In this document: one piece after another, positions 1-8,145 of the stretch
Position numbering within the stretch: the first letter of the stretch is position 1
How the letters are laid out: every line of letters begins with the position of its first letter
Assembly: GCA_050117315.1 (NCBI GenBank)
Contig: JASFMY010000007.1
Location: 38,566-102,565 of the forward strand
Source: JANQIV01 sp050117315
Lineage (GTDB): Bacteria > Bacteroidota > Ignavibacteria > Ignavibacteriales > Melioribacteraceae
Direction of reading: 5' to 3'
Length of the DNA: 64,000 nucleotides
Made by a program: the position numbers and the translations under genes
Notes under the pieces: model-generated
The model's input: the letters and a program-made list of their open reading frames with translations, nothing else
Told to the model about the DNA's origin: nothing
The model's database searches: none

Positions 1-185
1 ATTATTAAAGCAACAGCAGAAGTACGGATGCCGAGTATACTCAAAATTAAAATGAAAAACGTATTCAGAGGAATTCCAACCAGTAATGAGTAACCTATTT
101 TCTCCCCTCTTGAAAAATCTTTTGAAATAAGATTAACAACGGAAAGGCCTAATAAAAAGAAAATAACTATACTTAGAATAAACAT
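1..185 (-). CDS. Polytopic membrane protein, N-terminal fragment
   Basis: The gene runs off the left edge, so only about 61 N-terminal residues are visible, starting MFILSIVIFFLLGLSVV. Two hydrophobic segments (about residues 1-20 and 33-60) are separated by a charged loop (SKDFSRGEKIG), which indicates a multi-pass inner-membrane protein. It starts 3 bases after the stop of the upstream minus-strand gene, so the two are probably co-translated. The visible part resembles the start of glycosyltransferase-39 or O-antigen-polymerase-type proteins, but it is too short for a family call. Confidence 0.6.
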   Translation of the reverse strand, partial: MFILSIVIFFLLGLSVVNLISKDFSRGEKIGYSLLVGIPLNTFFILILSILGIRTSAVALI

Positions 186-188
186 GTT

Positions 189-740
189 TTATTTAATTTT
201 TGTCGGTAGTAAAAAGTATTCATTTGATCTATCGGCAGGGTACGATACTTTATCGTATCCCCAATATTCAAACACGGCAATAAAATCGAACCTTTCAAGA
301 TTCGACGTATCCGGTAACTCGTTGAAATATTCAACTTCTCTCGGGTAAAGGGCGTAAGTTATCCACGCTTTATTATGCAGCCTTTTAAATTTTCTTTTGC
401 TATTAATTAATAGATCCCTTGGCGGAAATACAATTGAAGAAGAATCGCTCGTGTTATTCTTTAGAAAATTTACGAATGCAGCATCCGGTCGTTCTTTAAT
501 TTCAAATTTTTGATCTCTTGTTAAATCAGGGTATTGTTCGATGGTTCCCAGATTACCTTTAATTAATCCGCTCCATAACCAGTTATAGCCGGGAACTTTT
601 GAATAAAGTATGTAGACTATTACGGCAAATAAGGCAAATGAAAGTAAGTTACGTATTATAATTTTGGATAATACGCTTTCTTCTTTTTTGCTTTTATCCT
701 TAACTTGTTTTTTTGTTTTGTGCTTTTTCTGCTTTTTCAA
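189..740 (-). CDS. Hypothetical single-pass membrane protein
   Basis: The protein has 183 residues. A very Lys-rich N-terminal tail (about residues 1-25, MKKQKKHKTKKQVK...) is followed by one hydrophobic segment (about 28-46) and a soluble domain of about 135 residues. By the positive-inside rule the tail is cytoplasmic and the C-terminal domain lies outside the membrane. The downstream gene begins 3 bases after its stop and is also a membrane protein, so the two probably act together. I do not recognise the soluble domain; it has no catalytic motif I can name. Confidence 0.6.
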   Translation of the reverse strand: MKKQKKHKTKKQVKDKSKKEESVLSKIIIRNLLSFALFAVIVYILYSKVPGYNWLWSGLIKGNLGTIEQYPDLTRDQKFEIKERPDAAFVNFLKNNTSDSSSIVFPPRDLLINSKRKFKRLHNKAWITYALYPREVEYFNELPDTSNLERFDFIAVFEYWGYDKVSYPADRSNEYFLLPTKIK

Positions 741-876
741 AATTGATTTTTAATTGAGTTGAATTTTTTCAGAAATTAAGATAACATCTATATCACAAAA
801 AAAATAATTATTTTATGAATAATTACATATCTTTAAATGATTTTCCAATCAATATTATTTAAATAGCGGGGTAAAA

Positions 877-1500
877 ATGTTGAAATATGTATTAATCTTT
901 TCACTTTGTATTGCTTTTTTTGCATGCAGTAATGATAAGAAAGATGAAACCTCAAATCAAGAAACAAACAAAACAGGTGATCCATTGGAAGAACTATTAA
1001 AACTTGATGACAGTGAAATGCTGGTTGCAACGATTAAAACAAACAAAGGAACTATGGAATTAGAATTATTCTCCGGGGAAGCGCCGAAAACAGTAAGAAA
1101 CTTCTGCGGCTTAGCTCAAAAAAATTATTACGACGGGGTAACTTTTCACAGGGTTATAGATGGTTTTATGATTCAAGGCGGTGACCCGACAGGTACCGGA
1201 AGTGGCGGCGAAAGTATTTACGGGGCAAAATTTGAAGATGAATTCAGCATGAACTTAAAGCATGATTCCCCCGGCGTTCTATCTATGGCTAATGCAGGCC
1301 CAAATACAAACGGAAGCCAGTTTTTTATTACGTTGGTGCCTACACCCTGGTTAAACGGCAAACACTCGGTATTCGGAAAAATTATAAACGGAATGGACGT
1401 ATTGCAGACAATCGGGAAAGTACCTACCTCAAAACCTTTGGATAAACCTATTAAAGATGTGGTAATGGAAGACGTTACTGTTGAAAAAAGAAAAAAATAA
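877..1500 (+). CDS. Cyclophilin-type peptidyl-prolyl isomerase, lipoprotein
   Basis: The 207-residue protein begins with a lipoprotein signal peptide; the lipobox is FFAC with the modified Cys at about residue 17. After a charged linker comes a complete cyclophilin domain (about 48-205), with the family landmarks VTFHRVIDGFMIQGGDPTG, the Arg in FHRV, NTNGSQFFI and HSVFGKI. It should catalyse cis-trans isomerisation of Xaa-Pro bonds in proteins passing through the periplasm, anchored to a membrane. Cyclophilin lipoproteins of this layout are common in Bacteroidota. It is transcribed divergently from the membrane-protein pair to its left. Confidence 0.9.
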   Translation: MLKYVLIFSLCIAFFACSNDKKDETSNQETNKTGDPLEELLKLDDSEMLVATIKTNKGTMELELFSGEAPKTVRNFCGLAQKNYYDGVTFHRVIDGFMIQGGDPTGTGSGGESIYGAKFEDEFSMNLKHDSPGVLSMANAGPNTNGSQFFITLVPTPWLNGKHSVFGKIINGMDVLQTIGKVPTSKPLDKPIKDVVMEDVTVEKRKK

Positions 1501-1510
1501 TCATCGTTGA

Positions 1511-2977
1511 ATGAAACAATCCGAGTTTTTTACATCCAGGTGGGGATTGATAATCTCCACTCTGGGAATTGCAATTGGAACCGGGAATATCTGGCGCTTT
1601 TCCAGAATTGTTGCACAAAACGGCGGCGGTTCTTTTTTAATTCCCTGGGCAATATTCCTTTTAATCTGGTCGGTACCTTTAATCATTGCAGAATTCGCAA
1701 TCGGGAAATCAACACGGTTCGGGCCTATCGGTGCAATTGCTAAAACTGCCGGGAGAAGATTTGGATGGATGGGCGCTTTTATTGCTTTCGTTTCAACTGC
1801 AATTATGTTTTATTATTCGGTAGTTACAGGCTGGTGCATAAGGTATTTTGTTTCAGCCCTCAGCGGCGATTTGTTCAATACTGCAGATCATCTTAGATAC
1901 TGGAATGAATTTTCGGGAAGTTTGCAACCTGTTGTTTATCATTTCCTTGCAATGGCAATCGGTGCTTTTATAATTTATAAAGGTGTAGTTAAAGGGATAG
2001 AAAAAGCAAATAAATTCCTGGTTTCTTCACTTGTTGTAATTTTGTTTTTACTACTGTTCAGGGCTGTAACTTTACCGGGTGCAATTGAAGGGATTAAATA
2101 TTTCTTTACGCCGAAAATTGATTTCCTTGTGGACTACAAGGTATGGCTGAATGCTTTAACCCAAAATGCCTGGGATACTGGTGCCGGCTGGGGATTAATT
2201 TTAACATACGCAATTTACATGCGTAAAAGGGAAGACATCTCTATAAATGCTGCATTAATCGGATTCGGTAATAATTCCATTTCATTAATAGCCGGAATAA
2301 CAATTTTCTCAACAGTCTTTTCGTTGAGCTCGGTTGATGCCATGAACCAGATTACACAGTCAGGCCCGGCAAATACGGGATTAACATTTATTTATTTACC
2401 GCTGCTGTTTTCCAAAATTTCTTCTTATGAAATTATTAATATTTTTTTCGCGTCGATTTTCTTTGTTGCTTTATCATTTGCAGCATTTTCTTCTTTAATT
2501 TCCTTAATGGAATTAACTACTAGGACAATCATAGATTTCGGAGTTATCAGGAAAAAAGCAATTTTAATTGTAAGTGCTTGCGGTTTTTTATTCGGTATTC
2601 CTTCGGCACTGGATTTAAAGATTTTTACAAACCAGGATTGGGTTTGGGGTGTAGGCTTAATTTTGAACGGAGCGTTTATTTCGTTCTCAATTATAAAGTA
2701 CGGTGCCGATAAATTTAGAAGGGAAATAATAAACGGTTTTGGCTCGGACGTAAAAATCGGGAAGTGGTACAACGTAATTATTAAATATTTTATTCCTGTT
2801 CAGGCAATGTTTTTGTTAGGCTGGTGGCTGATTTCTTCGGTTTCCTGGGACCCGGATTGGTGGAATCCTTTTCATGCAGAAAATGCGGGAACATGTATTT
2901 TCCAGTGGGGATTAATTTTAGGCACATTTATTATTTTTAATAAATTTATAGTAAACAAAACATTAGGCAGTCAATGA
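1511..2977 (+). CDS. Sodium-dependent transporter, NSS/SNF family
   Basis: The 488-residue polytopic protein opens with WGLIISTLGIAIGTGNIWRF, the TM1 hallmark of neurotransmitter:sodium symporters, including the unwound sodium-site stretch. TM2 follows with GGGSFLIPW. Later segments (NAWDTGAGWGLILTYAIYM, AAFSSLISLMEL) match TM6 and TM8 of the family. It should import an amino acid or related solute driven by sodium. Its length suits the bacterial MetP/LeuT-like branch. Its stop overlaps the start of a small membrane protein (2974-3120), which in the MetP branch is an auxiliary subunit; this supports an MetP-like transporter. The substrate cannot be read from the sequence. Confidence 0.9.
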   Translation: MKQSEFFTSRWGLIISTLGIAIGTGNIWRFSRIVAQNGGGSFLIPWAIFLLIWSVPLIIAEFAIGKSTRFGPIGAIAKTAGRRFGWMGAFIAFVSTAIMFYYSVVTGWCIRYFVSALSGDLFNTADHLRYWNEFSGSLQPVVYHFLAMAIGAFIIYKGVVKGIEKANKFLVSSLVVILFLLLFRAVTLPGAIEGIKYFFTPKIDFLVDYKVWLNALTQNAWDTGAGWGLILTYAIYMRKREDISINAALIGFGNNSISLIAGITIFSTVFSLSSVDAMNQITQSGPANTGLTFIYLPLLFSKISSYEIINIFFASIFFVALSFAAFSSLISLMELTTRTIIDFGVIRKKAILIVSACGFLFGIPSALDLKIFTNQDWVWGVGLILNGAFISFSIIKYGADKFRREIINGFGSDVKIGKWYNVIIKYFIPVQAMFLLGWWLISSVSWDPDWWNPFHAENAGTCIFQWGLILGTFIIFNKFIVNKTLGSQ

Positions 2978-3120
2978 GCACTGTGACTATTTTTACATTG
3001 TTGGTTGTAGGCGGATTAGTTTGGGGAGGCTTTATTTTCTTCCTGGTTTCCGCAATAAAATTTGAAAACAATAAAAGAAACTATGAGCAAGAACAGACCT
3101 CAAGTTCCGTCGATTTATGA
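2974..3120 (+). CDS. MetS-like small subunit of NSS transporter
   Basis: This 48-residue ORF begins at an ATGA overlap with the transporter stop. It has one hydrophobic segment (about residues 4-28, containing FTLLVVGGLVWGGFIFFL) followed by a short charged tail. In Corynebacterium the transporter MetP needs a small one-helix partner, MetS, encoded directly downstream, and the layout here is the same. The last 38 bases overlap the start of holA in another frame. The gene call rests on position, translational coupling and the single helix; assignment to MetS is by analogy. Confidence 0.65.
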   Translation: MSTVTIFTLLVVGGLVWGGFIFFLVSAIKFENNKRNYEQEQTSSSVDL

Positions 3121-4099
3121 TATAACAAAGTATCTCAAGAATGATAATTTTCTGTCGATTTATTTTTTATGCGGAGAAGATTTTTATTCTATTGATAAAG
3201 CCGTAAAATTAATTCAAAAATCGGTGGAGCATTTAATTGCATCGGATTTTGATAGGGAAGTTATTTCGGCTGAAAAAAAACAATCAATTAACTCTGTAAT
3301 TGATATTGCCTCAGCTTTCCCGTTTGGGGGAGAAAAAAAAATTTTGGTATTAAAAAACTTTGAAAATATTTCCGATAAAAAAGCTTTTGAAAATTATGCG
3401 AAAAATCCTGCTGAACACACAATTTTGGTTATTTCTTATTATTCAAAAGTAAATGATTTCTCAAAAGAACCGTTTAATTCTTTGTTGAAGAAAAACTACT
3501 TGTTTGAAGCAAAAGAATTGAGAGGTGAAGAATGGGTAAATTGGCTGGTAAGATTAGCCGAAAGAGAAGGAATAAAACTTAAGCATCAACATGCTAAAAC
3601 AATAATTGATATTGTGGGGGAAGATAAAGCCCTGCTGGAAAATCAAATCGCCAAGTTCAGCAACTTTCTCAACGAAGGCGAAAGCATAACCGACGAAGTA
3701 ATTAACAAATTAGCTTCGGCTACAAAAGAGAACAATATTTTCCAGTTGCTTGATGAACTGGGCAAAAGGAACAAATCCGGTGCGCTTGATATCTCGTTTA
3801 ATTTATTGTCAAATGGCATAGAACCGGTTTTTATTTTATCCATGTTAACAAAGTATATTACAACAATTTCCCATATTTTTGATTTGACTAAAAGGAAAGT
3901 ATCAGATAATGAAGGAGCAAAATCTGCCGGGGTTTCCTATTATTATTATTTGAACTGTAAAAAAGCACGTTATTTTTTATCGAAAGACAGGCTGCTTAAT
4001 GCATCGCGCGCATTGCTTGACGCAGATTTATCGATTAAAACAAGCAACGCAGATAAATATACGGTATTAACCATTTTAATTAGCGAAATGCTTCAATAA
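3083..4099 (+). CDS. holA: DNA polymerase III delta subunit
   Basis: The protein resembles HolA, the clamp-loader delta subunit that opens the beta sliding clamp within the DnaX complex. The landmarks are an N-terminal AAA+-like domain without Walker A (FLSIYFLCGEDFYSIDKAVK), the central stretch with KKILVLKNFEN, and the C-terminal collar helices. I start at the ATG at 3083 (MSKNRPQVPSIYDITKY), giving 338 residues. A TTG seven codons earlier (3062) is in frame but adds nothing typical of the family. The 5' end overlaps the small transporter subunit gene. Confidence 0.88.
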   Translation: MSKNRPQVPSIYDITKYLKNDNFLSIYFLCGEDFYSIDKAVKLIQKSVEHLIASDFDREVISAEKKQSINSVIDIASAFPFGGEKKILVLKNFENISDKKAFENYAKNPAEHTILVISYYSKVNDFSKEPFNSLLKKNYLFEAKELRGEEWVNWLVRLAEREGIKLKHQHAKTIIDIVGEDKALLENQIAKFSNFLNEGESITDEVINKLASATKENNIFQLLDELGKRNKSGALDISFNLLSNGIEPVFILSMLTKYITTISHIFDLTKRKVSDNEGAKSAGVSYYYYLNCKKARYFLSKDRLLNASRALLDADLSIKTSNADKYTVLTILISEMLQ

Positions 4100-4177
4100 A
4101 TGAAAAAATGTTTTTATTTTGATTTCATTATTAATTCTTTTTGAAACTTTTTCAAAATTAAACAAGTATAAATCCCA

Positions 4178-4762
4178 TTGGTAAAAAGACTAAGCGACCT
4201 TACTGACGAACAATTGATTAAAGAGTTTCAGGACAACGATACTCTTGAAGCTTATGAATTACTGGTCAAGCGGTATAAAGACCCGCTCACAAATTTTGTT
4301 TTTAGATTTGTTGGCGATAAAGATACAAGTATCGACATAGTACAGGATACTATGATTAAGTTTTATTTGAACAAGAACTCTTATAAGTCCTTTGCTAAGT
4401 TCTCTACATGGATTTACACTATTGCAGGAAATCTTGCTAAAAATGAATTGAAGCGTAAAAGAAGACGCACAATCTATTCATTAAACCAGCAGGATGATGA
4501 CGAAAAAACGCTACAGATTGAAGATAAAAAATTTGTGGCTCCTGATAGATCGGCGGATAATTCTATTAAAGGAGAATTTGTTCAGAAAGCTTTATTAAAA
4601 GTTAAGCCGGTTTATAGAGAAGTAGTTATTTTGCGAGATATTGAAGGATTATCTTATGAAGAAATTTCAGAAATTACCGGGCTTTCAATAGGTACTGTAA
4701 AATCAAGAATAAATAGGGGGAGAACTCAACTTCAAAAATTATTAAAAGATATATATAATTAG
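4178..4762 (+). CDS. ECF-type RNA polymerase sigma factor
   Basis: The 194-residue protein has sigma region 2 (about 20-90, with DTSIDIVQDTMIKFYLNKNS and FSTWIYTIAGN) and region 4 (about 133-190, with LRDIEGLSYEEISEITGLS and IGTVKSRINRGR). It directs polymerase to a stress or envelope regulon. An in-frame stop lies at 4169-4171, and the first usable start is TTG at 4178, with no clear Shine-Dalgarno sequence; a later ATG would remove region 2. The gene that follows encodes a one-helix membrane protein that is a plausible anti-sigma factor. A TATAAA at 4167-4172 lies so close that a leaderless or downstream-shifted start cannot be excluded. Confidence 0.9.
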   Translation: MVKRLSDLTDEQLIKEFQDNDTLEAYELLVKRYKDPLTNFVFRFVGDKDTSIDIVQDTMIKFYLNKNSYKSFAKFSTWIYTIAGNLAKNELKRKRRRTIYSLNQQDDDEKTLQIEDKKFVAPDRSADNSIKGEFVQKALLKVKPVYREVVILRDIEGLSYEEISEITGLSIGTVKSRINRGRTQLQKLLKDIYN

Positions 4763-4773
4763 GTGGTATGCTT

Positions 4774-5451
4774 ATGGGAAAAGACATCTACAATTTTAAT
4801 AAGGAAGAAGGTTTTGAAGAACTCAGGAAAACACTTTCCGAGTTGCCGCGTGTTAATACACCGGATAATTTTGAATTTAACCTTCTTACAAGAATTCAAA
4901 ACAAACAGTTTGATCTTAAGAATAAAGAAGAAAAAGTAGGATGGTCGTGGATTTATGCCCCTGCTACTGCGCTCGTAATGTCTGCTGTTTTATTATTTTT
5001 TGTTTTTAGTGGTGAAAGTGATAACGTGGATAATCCTCTATTAGAAGATCCGCTACCCAAAACTGAATTAATTGGTGAGGCTCAATCAGGCTTATTCGGT
5101 AATATTCAATCAAAAAAATTATTATCTAAAAACTCCGCAGTTGAGAAAAGTTCCTCAGAATCTAAAGAAAATTATGTTGTTGTTCTGCAGCCGAATGATG
5201 TTGTAGTACAGGAAAAAGTGAACTATCCTTTTAATGAAAACTCTTCGGTAGATTTAGATAATATGCTTGGCAACAGTAACCCAAGTTCTTTAAGAACTGT
5301 AGGAACTGCAGGTCGAAATAGAGACAATGTAGAATATTTTGAATTTGATGGGTTTTACACGAGGATTGAAAATAATAATGAAGCTTTATTAAAAGAAAAA
5401 GCGCGAATTGATTCTTTGAAGAGTTTAGCAAAGGAACCTGCAAATAAGTAA
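4774..5451 (+). CDS. Probable membrane anti-sigma factor
   Basis: This 225-residue protein follows the sigma gene by 11 bases. Residues 1-50 form a charged, helical cytoplasmic region with VNTPDNFEFNLLTRIQNK, which resembles the 'P..F...v...i' pattern seen before the membrane helix of ECF-partner proteins. One membrane helix spans about 58-79, then comes a Ser/Asn-rich outer region. No HxxxCxxC zinc motif is present, so it is not a classical zinc anti-sigma. I choose ATG 4774 over ATG 4768 because AGGTGG (4761-4766) then has a normal 7-base spacing. The anti-sigma role is inferred from position and topology. Confidence 0.6.
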   Translation: MGKDIYNFNKEEGFEELRKTLSELPRVNTPDNFEFNLLTRIQNKQFDLKNKEEKVGWSWIYAPATALVMSAVLLFFVFSGESDNVDNPLLEDPLPKTELIGEAQSGLFGNIQSKKLLSKNSAVEKSSSESKENYVVVLQPNDVVVQEKVNYPFNENSSVDLDNMLGNSNPSSLRTVGTAGRNRDNVEYFEFDGFYTRIENNNEALLKEKARIDSLKSLAKEPANK

Positions 5452-5457
5452 AATTAT

Positions 5458-5486
5458 TTGTGATTTTAGAATAATTTTGCTATAAT
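5458..5486 (+). promoter_or_regulatory. Sigma-70-like promoter for L31
   Basis: TTGTGA (5458-5463) and TATAAT (5481-5486) are separated by 17 bases, a textbook housekeeping spacing. They stand about 30 bases before the L31 start codon. A TAATTTTG at 5472-5479 also fits the Bacteroidota -7 pattern TAnnTTTG but lacks a TTG at the right distance. Confidence 0.55.
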
Positions 5487-5517
5487 TCTTTTCTAAATTT
5501 TTGAGGATTTTATTAAA

Positions 5518-5772
5518 ATGAAAAAAGGAATTCATCCTAAATATAGACCTGTTGTGTTTCAAGATGTATCGGTTAATTTTTCATTTCTGACCAAGTCTTC
5601 CGTGGATACGAAAGATACGATTGTATGGGAAGATGGTAAAGAATATCCTTTGGTAAAATTAGAAATTTCAAGTCAGTCTCATCCGTTTTTCACAGGAAAA
5701 CAGAAAATCGTGGATTCAGCCGGTAGAGTTGAAAGGTTTAATAGAAAGTACGGTATTAAGTCAAAAAGCTAA
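5518..5772 (+). CDS. rpmE2: 50S ribosomal protein L31 type B
   Basis: The 84-residue protein starts MKKGIHPKYRPVVFQD and contains SSQSHPFFTGKQK and GRVERFNRKYG, the signature of L31. There is no CxxC zinc pair, so this is the zinc-free type B (C-minus) form, which has a longer loop than type A. It joins the large subunit near the central protuberance. It is a single-gene unit with its own promoter upstream and a terminator directly downstream. A weak GAGG (5504-5507) precedes the ATG. Confidence 0.95.
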   Translation: MKKGIHPKYRPVVFQDVSVNFSFLTKSSVDTKDTIVWEDGKEYPLVKLEISSQSHPFFTGKQKIVDSAGRVERFNRKYGIKSKS

Positions 5773-5784
5773 AAAAAATTTTTC

Positions 5785-5809
5785 AAGTCCGGTATGAGCC
5801 GGACTTTTT
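5785..5809 (+). terminator. Rho-independent terminator after L31
   Basis: AAGTCCGG (5785-5792) pairs exactly with CCGGACTT (5799-5806) across a six-base loop and is followed by T residues. An A-rich stretch precedes it. Confidence 0.8.
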
Positions 5810-5917
5810 GTTTTAGATTACTTCATATTCCATCCCTTTCAAAATATAATTTAATATAAGTATAAGTTTTTTTTTATCTTTAATGCTGTTTTTGATGCAA
5901 TTATTTTGTGAGTGAAA

Positions 5918-7285
5918 ATGTCTGAGATAAAAGAATATTCGGGGCTGAATTTGTATAAAGGTGTTAGAGGCATTGCCGTTAAATTATTGAATAGAATAGA
6001 TAGAACGGATGCTTACTTAGATAAAATGCTCGAGATTGAATTGAAAAATTCCAACCTCAACCGGGCCGATAAAGCATTGTTGTTTGAGATAGTTCACGGA
6101 GTAATTAGATGGCTTGGAAGAATAGACTGGATACTTATAGGTTTTTACAAAGGACAGTTTTCAAAATGTATCCCTAATGTAAAAAATGCAATGAGGGTGG
6201 CGCTTTATCAAGTCCTTTTTCTCGATAAAATACCTGAATTTGCTGCAGTAAATGAGGCCGTTGAATTTGTTAAAAAACTTCAAGGTGAAAAATCGGCAAA
6301 CCTTACTAATGCCGTCCTAAGAAATATTATTAGGAACAAAGAAGGAATAAGATATCCCAACAAGGAAGAAGATAATATTGGGTTTTTAAGCGCTTATTAT
6401 TCCCACCCTACGTGGCTAGTAAAAAGATGGGCAAAAAGATTTGGTGAAGAATTTACCGAAGACCTTTTAATTGCGAATAATCAAAAACCCGTTTTGTCGC
6501 TGCGAATAAATAAACTGAAAACAAATAAAGAAGAATTTGTTAAATTACTCAAAAAAGTAAAACTTAAGTTTACCTATTCCAAATATCATGATGAATTTGT
6601 AAGATTGAGTAACTTAACAAACATTCAGGACTGGGAGTATTTCACTAAAGGCTATTTCACTATTCAGGATGAGAGTACAGGGTTTTCCTGTAAGCTGCTG
6701 GATGTTAAACCGGGAATGAAAGTGCTGGACCTATGTGCTGCCCCGGGAGGCAAAACAGCAATGCTTGCAGATTTAATGAATAACGAGGGCGAAATCGTAG
6801 CGCTTGATAAATATGAAAGCCGTTTGAAAATATTAAAGAAAAATTTAGATAGATTAGGTGTAACAATCGTAAAAACTGTTGAAGTTGATGCAATGGATTA
6901 TGCACCGGAAGAAGGACTGTTTGATAGAATTCTTGTTGATGCGCCATGTTCCGGCCTGGGTACGCTGACCAAAAAACCTGATATCAAATGGAAACGCGAC
7001 ATGGGTGAACTAAGAAAGTTGGCAGATTTGCAGTATCAGCTTTTAAATAAAGCATCAACATTATTAAAAAAGGGTGGGATTGTAGTCTATAGTACCTGTA
7101 CAATTGAACCTGATGAAAACAGTGAGGTAGTAGAAAGATTTTTAAATGATAACTCTGATTTTAAGTTGATATCTGCGGAAGGGATATTTAACGAAAGTTT
7201 ATTAGATGAAAACAAATGTGTACAATCCTTGCCAAACATTCATAAAATAGACGGCTCTTTTGCAGCAAAACTTATTAAAGAATAA
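5918..7285 (+). CDS. rsmB: 16S rRNA m5C967 methyltransferase
   Basis: This is an RsmB/Sun-type SAM-dependent RNA methyltransferase. The N-terminal NusB-like domain (about 1-150, with LNRADKALLFEIVHGVIRW and AVNEAVEFVK) is followed by the Rossmann methyltransferase. The motifs include VLDLCAAPGGKT (SAM binding), VDAPCSGLGTL with the base-releasing Cys, and VYSTCTIEPDENS with the catalytic Cys. It methylates C967 of 16S rRNA in E. coli. I start at ATG 5918 (MSEIKEYSGL), giving 455 residues; GTG 5912 is two codons upstream and possible. Confidence 0.92.
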   Translation: MSEIKEYSGLNLYKGVRGIAVKLLNRIDRTDAYLDKMLEIELKNSNLNRADKALLFEIVHGVIRWLGRIDWILIGFYKGQFSKCIPNVKNAMRVALYQVLFLDKIPEFAAVNEAVEFVKKLQGEKSANLTNAVLRNIIRNKEGIRYPNKEEDNIGFLSAYYSHPTWLVKRWAKRFGEEFTEDLLIANNQKPVLSLRINKLKTNKEEFVKLLKKVKLKFTYSKYHDEFVRLSNLTNIQDWEYFTKGYFTIQDESTGFSCKLLDVKPGMKVLDLCAAPGGKTAMLADLMNNEGEIVALDKYESRLKILKKNLDRLGVTIVKTVEVDAMDYAPEEGLFDRILVDAPCSGLGTLTKKPDIKWKRDMGELRKLADLQYQLLNKASTLLKKGGIVVYSTCTIEPDENSEVVERFLNDNSDFKLISAEGIFNESLLDENKCVQSLPNIHKIDGSFAAKLIKE

Positions 7286-7299
7286 ATAAACAAATTCTT

Positions 7300-8145
7300 A
7301 TGTCATCAGAAACCCTAAAAAAATTTGCTAATGAACTAAAAGCAGCTCGCGAAAAAGAAGGTCTTACACTATTAGAAGTTCACGATAAGACGAGAATTGA
7401 TCGTAAAATTCTTACAGCAATTGAAGAAGGTAACTTTGAAATTCTCCCAGAAGTATATATCCGGGCGTTTATTAAAGAGTATGGAGCCTCAGTTGGATTA
7501 GACCCGAAAATGGTAATCAAAAATTATGATCTGGCAAAATCAGGCGAGATTAAAGACTTAAATGCAATTGAGGAAGATAGTGACGTTAAAGAAGAGCAAA
7601 AAGAAGTAAAAAAAGAATTTGATTCGGAAACTTATACAGCAACTACCAAAAGTGATCCAGGTTTTCAATTAAGCAAAAATGCCGTTATAGGTATTTCAAC
7701 AGTAGGATTAGTTGTAATCGTATTAATTGTTTACTTTGTGTTTATTCAAAAAAGCGAGCCTGTTTTTATAACAGAGAATCCAATAGAAGAGGCTATCGAA
7801 GAAAACCAAAACCAGAGCAGGTTTGAAACAAAAAACAAAGAGCCTGTTGCAGTAACAGGAGTTGACAGCCTTAATCTGACGGTATCTGCAAAGGATACTT
7901 CGTGGGTAAGAGTGTTGATTGATAATTCGAAAAGCGAAGAGTTTATTTTATACCCTGGCAGGAGAAAAGAATTAAAGGGTACCGATAGTTTTAACATTTT
8001 ATTGGGCAATGCAGGCGGTGTTGAATTATTTCTAAACGGAAATAATTTGAACTACCAGGGAAGAGTAGGCAGGGTTAGAAATGTTGTAGTTGATAAAAAC
8101 GGGTTAAGACAATTAACGCCACAGCCTATCAAATCAGATGAATAA
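7300..8145 (+). CDS. rodZ: RodZ-like helix-turn-helix membrane protein
   Basis: The 281-residue protein has an N-terminal HTH_25 domain (about 4-70, with LKAAREKEGLTLLEVHDKTR, IEEGNFEILPEVYIRAFIK and YGASVGLDP). A charged linker, one membrane helix (about 128-149) and a periplasmic DUF4115-type beta domain (about 185-270) follow. This is the order of RodZ, which links MreB filaments to the elongasome in rod-shaped cells. No mre genes lie nearby. The stop overlaps the ligA start by 8 bases. Confidence 0.82.
   Translation: MSSETLKKFANELKAAREKEGLTLLEVHDKTRIDRKILTAIEEGNFEILPEVYIRAFIKEYGASVGLDPKMVIKNYDLAKSGEIKDLNAIEEDSDVKEEQKEVKKEFDSETYTATTKSDPGFQLSKNAVIGISTVGLVVIVLIVYFVFIQKSEPVFITENPIEEAIEENQNQSRFETKNKEPVAVTGVDSLNLTVSAKDTSWVRVLIDNSKSEEFILYPGRRKELKGTDSFNILLGNAGGVELFLNGNNLNYQGRVGRVRNVVVDKNGLRQLTPQPIKSDE

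Noticed and set aside
189..876. Shared promoter for the divergent genes near 780-870
   Set aside because: TATCTTTA at 828-835 is close to the Bacteroidota -7 pattern, but no TTG lies at the required distance.
3062..3082. TTG start for holA
   Set aside because: The added residues are not family-like and lie inside the small transporter subunit gene; ATG 3083 is adopted.
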